Numbered from the stretch's first letter, positions 44,401 through 56,000 are shown. The stretch is 64,000 nucleotides of DNA from Eublepharis macularius (GCF_028583425.1 NC_072807.1:34105001-34169000); one strand, 5' to 3'. Numbers and translations are program-made. The notes: generated from the sequence alone by a model not told the origin.

Positions 44401-46812
44401 CCATCTGAAAGAAACGGCACCTTTTATTGGGATTTCCTTGATGCGTGGAGGTTGCCTCATCACAGGCTTTGACCCAAGATTCAGTTTGGGGGCTCTTTCT
44501 CTTTCTGAGGGCTGGGCAAATGGCTCCTCCATTTGATGGGTGGTATGATCCCTAGTGTGTGGGGAGAAGTGCAACTGGGGCACGAACTCTCTTATGTTCC
44601 TGTCATGCTTTTATAAAGGGATACTTACGTCTTATAAAGGGATACTTACGTCTTTCCAAAACAGTCCCCAACTTTGAAAGGCCGGAATTCTTGTCTGACA
44701 GCTTCCTCATATGATATCCGTCGAGGGGTTTCAAAGCAGGAGAGAGATTCCAATGAGCAGGTATCTCCAAACAGCCTGCAAAATGGCACAGCGAAGATAT
44801 CAGCTCTGGGATGTGGCATTAGAGCCACAACTATGGACCCACATGAAGACAAATCTGTACCACTCTCTGGCCCAGAAGCTATTTTTCATTTGATGGCTGT
44901 TCCAGAAACATTTGGCTAAAGTGGGAAACAAACCTATATTGATACTAGATGTGTTCCTGGCTTACAGTGCAATCCTAAACAGAGTTACTCCAGCATAAAA
45001 CCATTGATTTCAATGGGCTTAGAGAGGAGTTACTCTTCTTAGGATTGCACTGATAAGGATCTTAGAATACAGTGCCAAGTATGCAGAAGTCAGGCCATTT
45101 AGAAAGTCCATAGCAACAGTAAGGTCAGTAACCAGACCCTCAATGTGGTCTGTGGCTCAGGGTTAGAGTACCACATTATCATGAAGAAGGCCCTGGGTTC
45201 AATTATGGCATCTCCATCAGAAAAGACTGGGTGAAAGATCTCTGCCCGAGACCCCGGTGAGCCACAGCCAGTAGACAATATTGTCAGTAGGCAATACCGA
45301 CCCTGATGGAAACATGGTGTGATTCAGTAGCATTGCTTGATTCTATCTATACAACCATTTTAGCACTTTTTCATTCTTCATAAATGACAACAGGAGCCAC
45401 ATCTTCACAAGCAAGTGCTGCAGAGTGTTAGTCTTCTATTTGTTTTGCATGTGTGCAGTTCACATTCTGCCCTTATATTCTATTATTCCAAGTAACTCCT
45501 TTCTATTCCTTTTTGTTGCTTTTCTTTTTAATTAATTCTTGGCTGGGATCTGTCAAGTACCATCTATGCTTTGGATGGTTATTTTTCTTTACTAAGCTAA
45601 ATAGCTTGGGTCCTGCACACCTCAGACAACTCCACTATATTCCATAATAATTGTAAAAATAGCTGATGATCTCTTGACTGAAACACCTTGTAACAAGGGC
45701 ATGAACAGAGATTCTCAGTGCAGAATTCCACTCAGTTGGAGTCTTGCCAAAGTCTGAGCCTGCATATTTCCCAGAAACACTTTAATACATTTATATTTGG
45801 TCTGACTTTTACTGGTAAAGGCTTAAAGTAATTAAAAATGCTGATGTATTTTACTTCCAGAATTTCTGAGTTTAAAAAAACCAACAAGATTACCCACTCT
45901 GAATCAGTCAATTGCTCTTGCAATTTTCTTTGAAGAGTCCTGTGCAAATCAAAAGTCTACACTGAGAAGGAATTTTCTTCATTAAAGTCTGATTATTTCA
46001 AGTTTTGTATCCCAATTCTATTCATGTCGAAGCGTGCAAACTTCAGGCATAAACAGTCAGTTCACAGGTTGGCAAGAGTTCAAGATGGCATAAAAATCAC
46101 CACTAACAGTACCTATAATTTGGAAAGACAGCTTAATCCTATTTGATCATGCAGCTGATATGGGTTGCCAACCTCTAGGTGGAGGTGGGAGATCTCTTGG
46201 AATTACAAGTGATCTCTAGGCCACAGAGATCAGTTCCCCTGGAGAAAATAGCTGTTTTGGGGGGCCTTTATGGTGCTACTGGACCCGGATCTTTCTCTTC
46301 TACTATAGACCAATATGGCAATCTAAAACTATAGTATAAAATTATATCCTGCTGTAATCCGTCCCTTCCTCAAACCTTGACCTCTTCAGATTCCATCCCC
46401 CAAATCTCCAGGAATTTCCCAATCTGGAGCTGGCCACCCTAATTTATGGCTAGATAGAACTTCCATTTTCAGAGGCAGTATACCAGTCTCCAAGAAGCAG
46501 TATCGAGGGAAGGCTTTTGCCTTTTGCCTTCGTGCCCTGCTTGTTGGACTTCCCAGAGACTGCCTCTGGTTGGTCATGGTGGGAAATAGGATGTTCGACG
46601 AATGGACCTTTTTGACACTCGTTCTCTGCTCTGAACAGGCGGATGAGGGGGACGGATTTTAGCGATGGACCAACCCGTCCCAGAGTTTCGCACCTGCCCC
46701 GGAGGTTACAGTCCGTGAAATAGACGTCGGAGACAAACTTTTCGACTCGTTCGAGTGCGGTACGCCGATGCTTCAGCACTACCGGCTGTGAATTTTGCCC
46801 GGACCCAGCCAT
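26440..46812 (-). CDS. MAN2C1: Cytosolic alpha-mannosidase (GH38), complete
   Basis: MAN2C1 trims free oligomannose glycans in the cytosol (glycoside hydrolase family 38, divalent-metal dependent). Exons in gene order: 46812-46694, 44775-44650, 44404-44281, 43643-43573, 42843-42666, 41404-41215, 40830-40724, 39369-39259, 38322-38230, 37530-37414, 36422-36327, 35900-35755, 35435-35312, 35102-34981, 34218-34133, 33223-33053, 32919-32837, 32664-32570, 31894-31790, 31711-31659, 30928-30819, 30021-29878, 29028-28919, 27440-27361, 27175-27030, 26764-26661, 26572-26440. Every junction keeps frame; 1047 aa (human 1040). Start MAGSGQ, then [16 protein letters not shown]. Metal ligands lie in GHCHIDSAWLWP (His266, Asp268) and NQFHDV (His583). 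The nucleophile is Asp378 in [20 protein letters not shown] and [18 protein letters not shown] are family hallmarks. There is no signal peptide, as expected for a cytosolic enzyme. Confidence 0.95.
27498..27630 (+). repeat. tRNA-derived SINE, 5' truncated
   Basis: ggttcaatccgcagcatctc followed by the shared body ending tgaccttgttagaagg, in a MAN2C1 intron. Confidence 0.65.
28522..28560 (-). ncRNA. Candidate hammerhead ribozyme (H2, copy 4, minus arm)
   Basis: Minus strand: GCAT, CTGATGA (28556-28550), GAGA/TCTC hairpin, GAAAGCTT (28533-28526), ATGC. On this strand it is sense to MAN2C1 transcription. Confidence 0.65.
28582..28620 (+). ncRNA. Candidate hammerhead ribozyme (H2, copy 4, plus arm)
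   Basis: GCAT 28582-28585, CTGATGA 28586-28592, GAAAGCTT 28609-28616, ATGC 28617-28620. Same geometry as the minus arm, antisense to MAN2C1. Confidence 0.65.
31060..31620. other. AT-rich MAN2C1 intron segment
   Basis: Long A/T runs ending in tgttttaaaaataaaaaaat resemble a LINE 3' UTR on the + strand; no coding remnant is visible. Confidence 0.35.
31938..32125 (+). repeat. tRNA-derived SINE, 3' end interrupted by a hAT MITE
   Basis: ggggaggggctgtggctcag head with ggttcaattcccgg box B. The body breaks at the hAT family A insertion; a gtcttaac duplication marks the junction. Confidence 0.7.
32126..32452. mobile_element. hAT-like MITE, family A, copy 2
   Basis: 327 bp, ends CAGGGTTTTTTTTC and GAAAAAAAGCCCTG (one-base variants), exact 8-bp duplication gtcttaac at 32118-32125 and 32453-32460. 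Palindromic centre agaTTGCCCTCC type as in copy 1. Confidence 0.8.
33895..33965 (+). repeat. SINE head (tRNA-like)
   Basis: agcatagtggttagaatg then gggttctagtccac, matching boxes A and B of the CORE-type SINE. Short fragment in a MAN2C1 intron. Confidence 0.5.
34323..34526. mobile_element. Palindromic element, family H3, copy with 11-bp duplication
   Basis: 204 bp; arms gtccagtagcaccttaaaga and its near complement. Flanks share cttcatatctt (34312-34322 and 34527-34537). The centre reads CTGACGG, a CTCTGACTCTC hairpin and AAAAGCTCATACC, a damaged version of the hammerhead layout. Confidence 0.65.
36503..36830 (-). repeat. Two adjacent tRNA-derived SINE copies
   Basis: First copy 36503-36655 (ccttatactgaagcata to gctactgagatatgcc) and second copy about 36690-36830 (aaggtcagcacggtctactc to ggactgaacctgggtc), both antisense to + in a MAN2C1 intron. 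Confidence 0.7.
37010..37124 (+). repeat. SINE 3' part with TGAA tail
   Basis: gtagtggctagattcagac, then ccctgacctccttgaagg and gacagtataaaacttgaat; its 3' end runs into the (TGAA)n tract. Confidence 0.5.
37125..37193. repeat. Microsatellite (TGAA)n
   Basis: Uninterrupted tetranucleotide run of about 17 units, grown from the tail of the preceding SINE. Confidence 0.95.
38399..38832 (+). mobile_element. hAT-like MITE, family B, copy 3
   Basis: 434 bp, exact 8-bp duplication actgagat (38391-38398 and 38833-38840), same ends as copies 1 and 2. It lies in the MAN2C1 intron between coding exons 8 and 9. Confidence 0.85.
38842..38958 (-). repeat. tRNA-derived SINE, 3' truncated
   Basis: gcagcagctctccaggatct, gaacttgggaccttctgcat and ctctgccactcagccacgg; directly abuts the hAT element at 38832. 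Confidence 0.65.
39477..39668. mobile_element. Palindromic element, family H2, copy 5
   Basis: agatccagaggagttagccg start, inverted arms, ending gttagtcttaaag; flanks share ttcttttgt-like sequence. The + arm box reads CTGACAA (39607-39613) before an intact GAAAGCTTATGC, so one core base differs from the consensus. Confidence 0.65.
39995..40146 (+). repeat. 5S rRNA-derived SINE, partial
   Basis: ccttggttagtaattggata followed by ggagac corresponds to the 3' portion of 5S rRNA. The downstream gcaaaccaccttggttaa and atgacttgatggcacc are the SINE body. In a MAN2C1 intron. Confidence 0.65.
40385..40560 (-). repeat. SINE (CORE body, tRNA head)
   Basis: ccctcacaacaacactgtaa, ggttaggctgaaag and ggatcctattcctg tracts, decayed relative to 24650-24850. 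Confidence 0.5.
42310..42556 (-). repeat. CORE-type SINE, near full length
   Basis: (aac)n side at 42310, ataccacccttcaggatgac, ggtcacccagctggcttcaa, aatcaaacccggctctcc and ttaaccactacaccaa. Confidence 0.75.
45160..45340 (+). repeat. tRNA-derived SINE, diverged
   Basis: gtggctcagggttagagta head, gggttcaattatggcatctc box B region and gaaagatctctgcccgag body. In MAN2C1 intron 1. Confidence 0.6.
46160..46442 (+). repeat. GTTGCCAACCTCCAGG-family repeat split by an H3 fragment
   Basis: Starts gggttgccaacctctagg, ends gagctggccaccct. Its middle holds ggtgctactggacccgg and tctactatagacc (46272-46322), the tail of an H3 element. In MAN2C1 intron 1. Confidence 0.55.
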
Positions 46813-47000
46813 GATTCTACGACCCGATTTCCGCCTGCGGTGCAACACCTAAATAACTCCGAGCAACACTAAGCAGTCAAAATGGTTCCGACTTTCCTGA
46901 ATTCCCCATGAGCAAGCGCAATAACGTCTGCCATCTAGCAGCCGAAAGAGAGAGCGCGATTTCATGAGGTTCCGCTAATGGGAGCATGACCCGTTGCCAA
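46813..47000 (-). promoter_or_regulatory. MAN2C1: MAN2C1 5' UTR / promoter region
   Basis: Moderately CpG-containing unique sequence upstream of the MAN2C1 ATG, no TATA box. The plus strand includes ctgccatctagcagccg. The transcription start is not determined. Confidence 0.35.
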
Positions 47001-47149
47001 TCCCCATTCAAACGCATTGGTGCAGCATCTGACCCACAGCAATGCATGAACTTCTTGGAAGAGTAGCTGGATGAGTCCAGTGGTACCTGAGACCCGTGAG
47101 ATTTTCGGGCTGTACGTTTTTAAGAATCAAAAGATTTCAGTCATTCATA

Positions 47150-47460
47150 TTCTGCCTTTCTCACTGAGACTCAAGGCAGATTACGTAGTGTGGGATTAGT
47201 ACAATCAGCGGCAAGGACAAGGGCAGGCATTTCCATACAATGTCAAGGTCATTTCCATAAACAATGTCATAGGGTAAATGAATACAAGTTTACAAAAACA
47301 TAGCAGTAGCACGGATCCAATATGGGGTTGAAGAATTGCTGAAACAGAACATAATCAATTCTAGGATTTACAATAAACAACATGAAGCACAGGAGTACAT
47401 ATTTAAAGCAACAGATAATATGTAAGGCAACATAATGGTGAAGTCTATGGTTCCTAAATC
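47150..47460 (+). repeat. Interspersed repeat (ctttctcactgagactca family)
   Basis: Second, better preserved copy of the repeat at 13140-13425, in the MAN2C1-IREB2 gap. Confidence 0.55.
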
Positions 47461-48164
47461 ATTAGCGAAACATCTGGGACCCCTTTCCTACAATACCACC
47501 CTCTTGTTGGTCTCTAAAAGATGCCACTGGACTCAAATCCTTTTGTTCTGCTGCAGACCTACATGGCTACCTACTTGATACTTGTTAGAGTAGGAGTTTG
47601 AACCTTGGCCTCCCTGCCTTCCTACATCAGAATGGCTGTCACCAGATTATTATAGCCAATCAGTGCCGTTGTAAATGTGCCGCTGTGTTTATCTTGCATG
47701 CAGTTGAGGTTTGCATGAATGCGCATACAGAGCGATGAAGGAAAACACCGTAGGCACCAGGATCAAAGGCCCATGGAACGTACAAAGTACAAGGAGGGGT
47801 ACAGTTAGGTAAAATTCAACTGTAACAAGAAGTACAGAGATAATTCATGACAATAACTGATATGACTAAATTTCCCTGTCTGCTCAGCTGATTCAGCCCT
47901 GTAATGGCTGAGGAATCCCAGGTTTTGCTAAATCACTGAGCAGCTAAGGGGATAGCAGTATCACACAACAATTCTATACAGATTTACTCCAGTCTAATCT
48001 CATTTATATCAAAAGGTTTAGATTTGAGTAACACTATATAGGATTGCACAGTAGGTGTTTAAGATGCCATGTGGTCATTTTTTGTTTGTATTCACTTGCT
48101 CGGGTTTTTTTAACCAGTTTGTTCATTGGTTCATTTTTGCGGGACCACCTCTTCCATTACGTCC

Positions 48165-48640
48165 CCTGCAGGATGTTGCGCTCTGCAGACAAGCAACTCC
48201 TGGTGGCCCCTGGCCCGAAGGACATCTGTCTGGCCTCAACCAGGGCCAGGTCTTTTTCTGCCCTGGCCCCGGCCTGGTAGAATGCTCTCCCACTGCAGAT
48301 CCTGGCCCTGCAGGACCTGTGACAGTTCCGCAGGGCCTGTAAAACAGAGATGTTCCGCCGGGCCTTTGGCTGAGTGCCAGTGGGTGTCCTTCTTCCATCT
48401 AAGACCACCACTTCTTCTGGGGCTGCCCTCGGCCATTTGCTATGCCCATATACGGACTCCCAATATTTGTTTAAATAGCCTGCTCCTGGACTATTTTAAT
48501 GACTTTAAAAATTATTATTGATTTTATGGTTTTGTGACTTTTAAATGTCTTTTTTGAATGTTGTTAGCTGCCTTGAGCCCATCTGTGGGGAGGGAGGGGT
48601 ATAAATCAAATCAAATAAATAAATAAAATAAATTAATTAG
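48165..48640 (+). mobile_element. LINE 3' end (CR1/L2-like)
   Basis: Coding remnant ending RARSFSALAPAW and further ORF2 C-terminal residues, then a 3' UTR with gttagctgccttgagccc and a terminal (ataaat)n-like tail, typical of CR1/L2-type LINEs of reptiles. Confidence 0.6.
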
Positions 48641-48839
48641 ACCATTTTTCTTCACCATGAAAGTGGCTTACGGTAAAATTAATTAAAATCACTAACATCA
48701 TGTAAAATAAAGTTAACCAAAGCAGTGAAAAAAGCTTTTAAATTAAAACAAAAATTGTAAAATAAATCCAAATTAAATCAATATAACAGTTAAATAAAAA
48801 CAACTCATTCAAAACAAAGCCAGGCAACAGCTAAAAGAA

Positions 48840-49149
48840 CAATTGGGGAAGTATCATATTTAATAATTGTATATTTATATCATATGTATATATAATTTTA
48901 TATACGCTTATATGTATTCATTAATAAAATATTTTATATTTATACATATAATTGTATATAAAATTCATATGTATACATTTACAAAATTATATTTACATAT
49001 GCTGTATAAACTTCGTATGTATCCTTTGATAAAAATTATATTTTATACATATATCAGTATGTATAAAATATTTAAAATAGTATATAAACAAAATATGTAT
49101 AAATGCTATATAACTTTACATGTAACTTATATTTTAAACAGATATGCAG

Positions 49150-49213
<64 letters not shown>

Positions 49214-49450
49214 GTTATATACACACCCCCACACACAAATTTGTTATATACACACCCACATACACACCCATACAAAATAGTATATAAATTTCAAATGTGT
49301 AAATGTTGTTACATAAAAATTACCTTTCAAAAAAATTATATAAACTTAATGTGTATACCCTCACAAAATTAAATTTATACTATTTAAATTTTACATACAC
49401 TTTACACTTTGATACACATACTTTGATAAGAATTATATTTATTTATTTTT
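48840..49450. repeat. AT-rich low-complexity block with (TA)n
   Basis: About 600 bp of tata/tgtata/atttaca sequence with a pure (TA)28 run at 49153-49208 and short (CACA) tracts. No gene; open frames here are low-complexity artefacts. Confidence 0.85.
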
Positions 49451-49489
49451 TCAATGACAGGGCTCTTTCTTATTCTTATCATGATTCCC

Positions 49490-50060
49490 CTCAGCCCCAT
49501 CCTTTCCCATCCCCTCGCCGAGCCTCGAAATCTCGCGACATCTCAACCCTCCGCCTCCTTCCCTATTTCAGCGCTCAGCCCCTGTTCGTTGAAATCTCGC
49601 GAGCTTTCTTCTCCCTTTTCTTTCTTCGCCGCCGCCCCAGGTTCTCGCGAGACTTCGCCGGCGAGCCCGAGGAAGCGGCTGGCCGCCTGGCGGAGTCTGG
49701 CGGCGCTCAGAGGCGCAGACGCTGGCGCAGGCCCCGCCCCTCCCGCGCCGAGCTCCGCCCCCTCGCTGGCCTCTCCTCAGCCCGCCGCCCCTCCCCCGCC
49801 TCAGCGCCTCCTGAGGGAAGAATATGGTCGCCCGCCATGGAGCCGCCCAGGCCAGGTCAGCGCCGCCGGGGAGGGGAGCAGGGGCGGCCGCGGCGGCGGG
49901 GAGGGACGAGGGTCGCCTCTTCCCCCCCCCCGGCCCTTCCCCACAAGCCCCTTCTCGAACCTTCTCCTCTGCCTTGCCCACAAAGGGTATTCTCCGCCAG
50001 CGTTGCCAACCTCCAGGCGCGGCCTGGCGATCTCCCGGAATTGCAGTTGATCTCCAGGCC
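49490..50060. promoter_or_regulatory. IREB2: CpG island, IREB2 promoter and first exon
   Basis: GC-rich, CpG-dense segment with repeated tctcgcga palindromes (ETS/BANP-like TCTCGCGAGA core near 49531, 49595, 49643), no TATA box, spanning the IREB2 start codon at 49837. Confidence 0.75.
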
Positions 50061-53000
50061 ACGGGGGTCAGCGCCCCTGGAGGGAATGGCTGCTTTGGAA
50101 GGGGGGGGGCTCTAGGGCATTATACCCTCCCCAAGCCTCTCCCTCCCCCCCAGGGACTGCCCCCCCCCCCAAATCTCCAGGCATTTCCCAACCCAGAGCT
50201 GCCCCCCCTCCCAGGAGTAGGAATACGAAATGAGAGAGAGATGGTGGGGGGAGAAGGCCTGTTTCGGGGGGGGGGGTGAGGTTTGTTGCATGAGGGAGCC
50301 CTCCAATTTCTTTTTGCAACATAGATGAGGGTTTAACTAGTTTGAGGGGCCTTCCATAAAACAACGACCTACATTATTGCATTAAAAAAATCGAATAATG
50401 TGAGGGAACTCTATTCCTCCATGTTTTAAAAAAATATGCAAACGTTGTTATTTAAAAGAAGAGGGTTTCTTCACCCAGGTTAGTTCATTATTTGTTGCTG
50501 TACATGCGTTTAATTTGTGTGATTGAACTCTCTTCTTAAGCCACATGTTCTTGTGTGTTTGTGTATGTGCATCTGTCTATGTATATATGTATGTGTGTGT
50601 ATGTATATATATTTGTGTGTGTATATGCATACACACACATGTATATATCAGTGTATGTACACACACACATATACATATGTGTGTGTGTATCTGTGTGCAT
50701 ACACAGATCTACATATACTTACGTTTGTGTGTGTGTGTTTGTGTGTATACAGACATCCACCAAGCCCTTTTAGCTGCTTCTTTTGGAGTGAAGATTAATA
50801 TATATATTAATATATATATATTAATATATATATAAAACTGCGCTTATATATTGCTCTTATAGACAGGTTAGTGCTCCACTCACAGCAGTGAACAAAGGCA
50901 GTGTTGTTATTATCCCCAAAATACAGCTGGGGAGCTGGGGCTGAGAGGAGGAGCTGACCCAAGGCCACTTGCTGAGCTCATGGCAAGTAGGGGGAGTTGA
51001 ACCAGCAGAGTGCCGATTTGCATCCCAACCAGCCTACATATACAGACATAGATTTATATAAACTACTAGTGTGTTATAGCGGTTAATTTGCAGTGCCTGA
51101 TATGAAAATGTGTCTAGATTAGCCTCAAACAAATCTCTTTGACATCCTAGTTTTCTCTGTGGAGAGGATAATTTTTGTACTGGTTTGTGAGTGCCTGGCT
51201 GAAATGGCTTGGTCCAAACACAAGGGGGGGGGGGTTGCTTTTGTGTGAATCCCCAACCTAAGAGAAGAAGGCCATAGGGCTTGGTATTTTATAGCACTTT
51301 TGCATCAAGATTTACAAAAAAAGACAAGGTTTTGTCTCATCTGCTCCCTGACTCATTTGTTGTTTTCCTTCTGTTCTCTCTCCCACCCCCAATCTGATGC
51401 AGTCATGGGCTTCCTATTCTGTTTATGCATGTTTTACTATGCTGTACTACTTTTGAGGGAGCTGTGCATTTTGTGTGTGTACATATAAGGCCATAAAAAG
51501 GATATGAACTGGTCTATGCTGGTAGACCTGCTCTCTCCCCTTTTCTCTCTCCCCCCCCCCCCACACCTCCACATAGGCACACATTTCTCTGCCCTGCAGC
51601 AAAGCTGTCAGTCCTAGTTGATGAGAGATTATGTACATGCTGAAATGGTAGAGGGAATAGAAATGATTCTAAGGCCTAGGTCAGGTGAACCAGTGCTAGA
51701 TCAGGATGAAAGCAGCACCCCCCCCCCCCAGCAAAATGGCTTCAGCAAAATGGCCCAAAATATTAGATCAAATGTGTTATCATGTTATAACAGTCAGTCC
51801 CCTCTCTTGGTTTTTCTTTGCTTTTATTTTAATAAAACTTGAAAAGTAAATAAGGACTAGTAGCTTTTCTTGATGGATTAGTTAGGAAGGCAGATTATTC
51901 CCAATCTTGTGAAAGCCCCCAACATTAAATGGAATAGGTATAGTTTATTCCTTCAGAGAAAAAGGAACTCAGTTCATGTACCTTGTTTAGACAATATTTA
52001 ATGGACCTCTTTAATTTTTTGATGTTGCAAACCTACATTATAGTTCCAAAATGTTTAAATCTGCAACATATAAATGGGAAATTAATATATAATCAACATT
52101 GTGTTGTGAATTGCGTGGTAAAGAAAATTAACATTTATATACAGTTCATTAGGAGACATAAACTCCCTTTAAACTATAATCAAAGTAATGTAACTTGCAT
52201 AATAAAAAAGTCATAAGCCCTGGCTCTGCAAATTCTTACTTAATCTCCAGCAATATAAAGTTTTTAACCTCCTTTTTGTTATTGACATTGATATTTTAAT
52301 AACAATGTGGCAATAAAGTGGCATGGCCCCACAACTCTGCGCAGTCTTATATGTGCTTCAGCATGTGGAAGTGATGTTGGATTTTGGCCCATTTGTATAA
52401 TGCATTCTTGTTTCAGGTAAGGTGGGGGAAGCTTCTTGATTACATTTAAAAAAAAATCTGTTCTTCCAGATGTTGTTTCTGTTACATAACTGGAATGGAG
52501 AGTTTCTTACATGCTTTTAGTGTATTCCTTGCATAATACACAGCAAGCATTCCTGGTAGCATCCATTTGCTAATACTACTTCCCTCAGAGCTCTTGAATT
52601 CAAGATGCACAGGCTAAAGTAGTTATTGCTAATGTTCCTGAAACAGCCACGGTATATTTATGTCCAGCTGCATAATGTAGTTATGGCTGAAGTTCATTCC
52701 TTCCTATCTTCTTTCAAGAAATAATAAAATTATCTACATATTAAGATGCTAAGTGAACATGTAACAACATAACATTTATTTATTTATTTATTTAGGAAAT
52801 GTTTGGGTTGCCTCTCCAGGGTCTTACTCGAGGCAGCTTACAAGTTAAAACAGCATAAAATCATTGTAAATTACCTGCATTTTTAAAAAGCTGTTAAAAA
52901 CAAGCCATGGCATAGGAAATGCCCTGCTGGATCTAAGCCAGTGTTCTGATTCCCACATTAGTCATCCAGAACCTTTGGCAAGCCCATCACTAGGGCATGG

Positions 53001-56000
53001 CAATAGCCCCTCCCTTCTGCTGCTGTTCAACAAATGGTATTCAGTACTGCCTCTGAACATGGAGGTTCCACTTAGCCATTGCGGTCAATACCTACTGATA
53101 GATTAACAGTGAAATCCTAAGCAGAGTTACTGTAGTCTAAGCCCATAGATTTCAGTGGGCTTAGACTGGAGTAACTCTGTTTAGGGATTTCACTGTAATT
53201 ATGAATGTGTTGCTTCTCCTTTGCTGCTTACACTTACAGCTAGCAAGATCAGGTCAATATTTAGCTCAGTTCGTCTAACTCTGTGCAATTAGAAATATTT
53301 TGATGAAATATTTAACGTTTGTGTGTCTTGCCTTCCAGACTGCCCGTTCCAGCACTTAATTGAGGTATTGAAGGACAGTACAGGAAAGAAGTTCTACAAT
53401 GTTGCTAAACTTGAAGGCACCAAATATGGTAACAATTACTTTTTAATTGCTTTTTACTAACGTGGCTTCCCCTAAATGAGCAACTGATTCCTCTCTAGCA
53501 TTTTACAGCAAGTGTATATATGTGCTGTCAAGTCACAACCAACTTATGGCAACCCCAGCACGGGGCTTTCAAGGCAAGTGAGAAGCAGGGAGGGGGGGTC
53601 GCTGTTGCCTTCCTCAGCAAAGTCTTCCTTGGTGGTCCCTCATCCAAGTACCAGCCCTGCTTAGCTTCTGAGATAAGACAAAACCGGGGTATACCATGCT
53701 GCTTTCCCTCCCAAGTATTTTATAAAGCGATATTTAAATACCTTTTCTGTTGCAATATGAACCCCCTGGTTTTCTTCAGAAAGATTCAGACTGATTGACA
53801 ATTTTCATACACTGACTTTGTAGAATTCTGAAAGCCGTTCTGTCGATATCCTTGGAATTTATGCATAGCTAGCAGCTTTGTGTTTTTTAACATTTCATCG
53901 CAGTATGCATAACTTATATTGATTTCTCCCCAAATTCATTGCAGAGAGAAGCTAGTTTATTAATGAATAGTAACAAGACCATTAACTGTTATGCAAGCTG
54001 ATATGCAGCATTAGACATTCCTGGCCCATTGGTGTCTGTTAGTTTAGATCAGGAGTAGGTGATCCTTGGCATGTGTGCCAAGCACAGCACATCAGGCCAT
54101 TTTGTTTGGCACCCAGGGCCAGATTTCCACTCCCAAGCACTGACTGCCATTCTGGGAGCAGTGGCACAGGAGGAGGCAGTAGGTATGGCTTATGCTGATC
54201 CTTGTCTCTGACCTGCACAGCCTTCGACCAAGTCCAAAGCAAATCCCTGAGATGCTGGCAGCATCTCTGGGGCTTGGCTTGCTTCAAGCTCATCTGGCCA
54301 AATACAGCCTTTGTTTCTTTTACTCTCCCAGCCAGTTTTGTTTACTAGAGCCTTCTCAGGTAGATGTTGTGGGCGGTGGAGGGGAGCCCTTTGGCCAAAA
54401 AGGTTGCCTGTGCCTGATTTGGATTCTCCTTACCCATAGGATTGCAGCTTTTTAGTACACAGTAACTGCTAGTCAATTGAATTAATTCAAAATGGCACAA
54501 GTCAAGTTAATCACTTTGACGTTGATCAATAGATCTGTTACACTGAAAGCTACAGTTATGTCCTGATGCTGGTTAATTATCTAAACTGTGATTGGCAGAG
54601 AGAAATTGTTTTACTTGAGGGAGTTCTGGGTGCATGTAAGCCAAAAATCACAACTCCGACCCTATACAGCAGAACTTAATTTAGCACACTGCATGGTGGA
54701 TTGAAGCCTAAAGCCACTACTCTGTCATAACTGCGGAAGTCGTCTTCAGCACCTAGAATTGTTTGGCACAATTGTTGACCTCATTGATGCTTGTTAAAAT
54801 CCCAGCCAGGAGATAAAGCATGATTTCCCTTGCAACTAACAGCAGGTGGGTCATTGGCCCAGAGAGATTTAAACCAGTAAAATGCCTTTATAACAGTCAG
54901 ACGCTTCACTCAGATCGGCATGGTCGTATTTGACCTTCCTAATGTTTTTTCAAAAGCCTGGAGGAAAAAACAAAACAGTTTACAGTCTAGAAAGGCTCGT
55001 GTTTGTGGGAACAATTTTTAGTTGCCGTGTTTATTTGGCATCCTGGAGCTCCTGCATAGTTTCAAAGAATGTTTGGTAACAACAGTGCAGCTTATTGGTG
55101 TATATTGCTGGAGGTCTAAAGTCCATGTTGTTAGGTTTACCGTGCAGTTCTGTGCCTGTTGACTCACAAGCAAGTCCTGCTGAGTTCAGTGGGACAAGGC
55201 CAAGTAAGCATGCAGAGGAGCGCAGCACTAGTTTATCAGCTAGTTCAGCCTAGCTACTGTTGGCCTGCAAATGTTATCTTTGGAAACACGAACACCCACA
55301 GTTCCTGCTGTGTGTAGCTTTGAAAAGCTGACTTAAGGCAGCCTTGTAGGTTCATTTACTGAGTTCTTTTAGTCCAGTGTTGCCCGCTCCGACTGGCAGC
55401 AGCTCTTCAGGGCCTCAGGCAGATAAAAGACTTTTCCAACACCAGCCACCTGAGATCCTCTCAACTGAAGATGCTGAGGACTCAGCCTAGAGGCTTGTTG
55501 CATGCAAACGTTGCATATATGCTCTGCCACGAATGGCCTCTCTCCATTTTAATAGGAACTAAGCAGTCATAGAATGGAGGAGCAGGCGGGACAGATAGAG
55601 CTTGAATCTTGCTGTGATAAAATAGCCAAGTGGAGCTGCGCAGCCTGGGAAATAGCTGTTCCAAGCTTCTTGCCTGTTCTTGTACCTTTCTGGAAGCAGA
55701 ACCAAAACAGGTATAGCTTAAGGCTAGGGAGGTCGGGGCCTGGTGAGACCAGAGATCCCAAAGAGAGCAGGACCAAAGACTAGATAAAAGGCTCAACAAG
55801 ACACCCTTTCCCCACTTTGTCCAGAGATCACCTACAAGTAAAAAGCTGTAAGGAAGTTAGGCAAGACACAGAAATGGAAGCAGGGACAATCCCTGAGTTG
55901 TAAGTGAAACCCGATGAAGGATTAGAGACCCAGCAGCCCAGCGCTCCTTGGGTTTCTAAGCAACTAATCAAAAGCCTGCTGTCACCTTCCTGGAGGTTCT

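Noticed and set aside
46813-49490. SIN3A or another gene between MAN2C1 and IREB2
   Set aside because: No exon-like segment with family similarity on either strand; only repeats.
49303-50115. Long open frame (270 codons) across the AT block and CpG island
   Set aside because: It reads through low-complexity DNA and a GC-rich 5' UTR in a frame unrelated to IREB2; no family features, only composition-driven Pro/Arg runs.
53640-53705. 5S rRNA gene
   Set aside because: Only part of 5S is present, diverged and fused to a repeat body.
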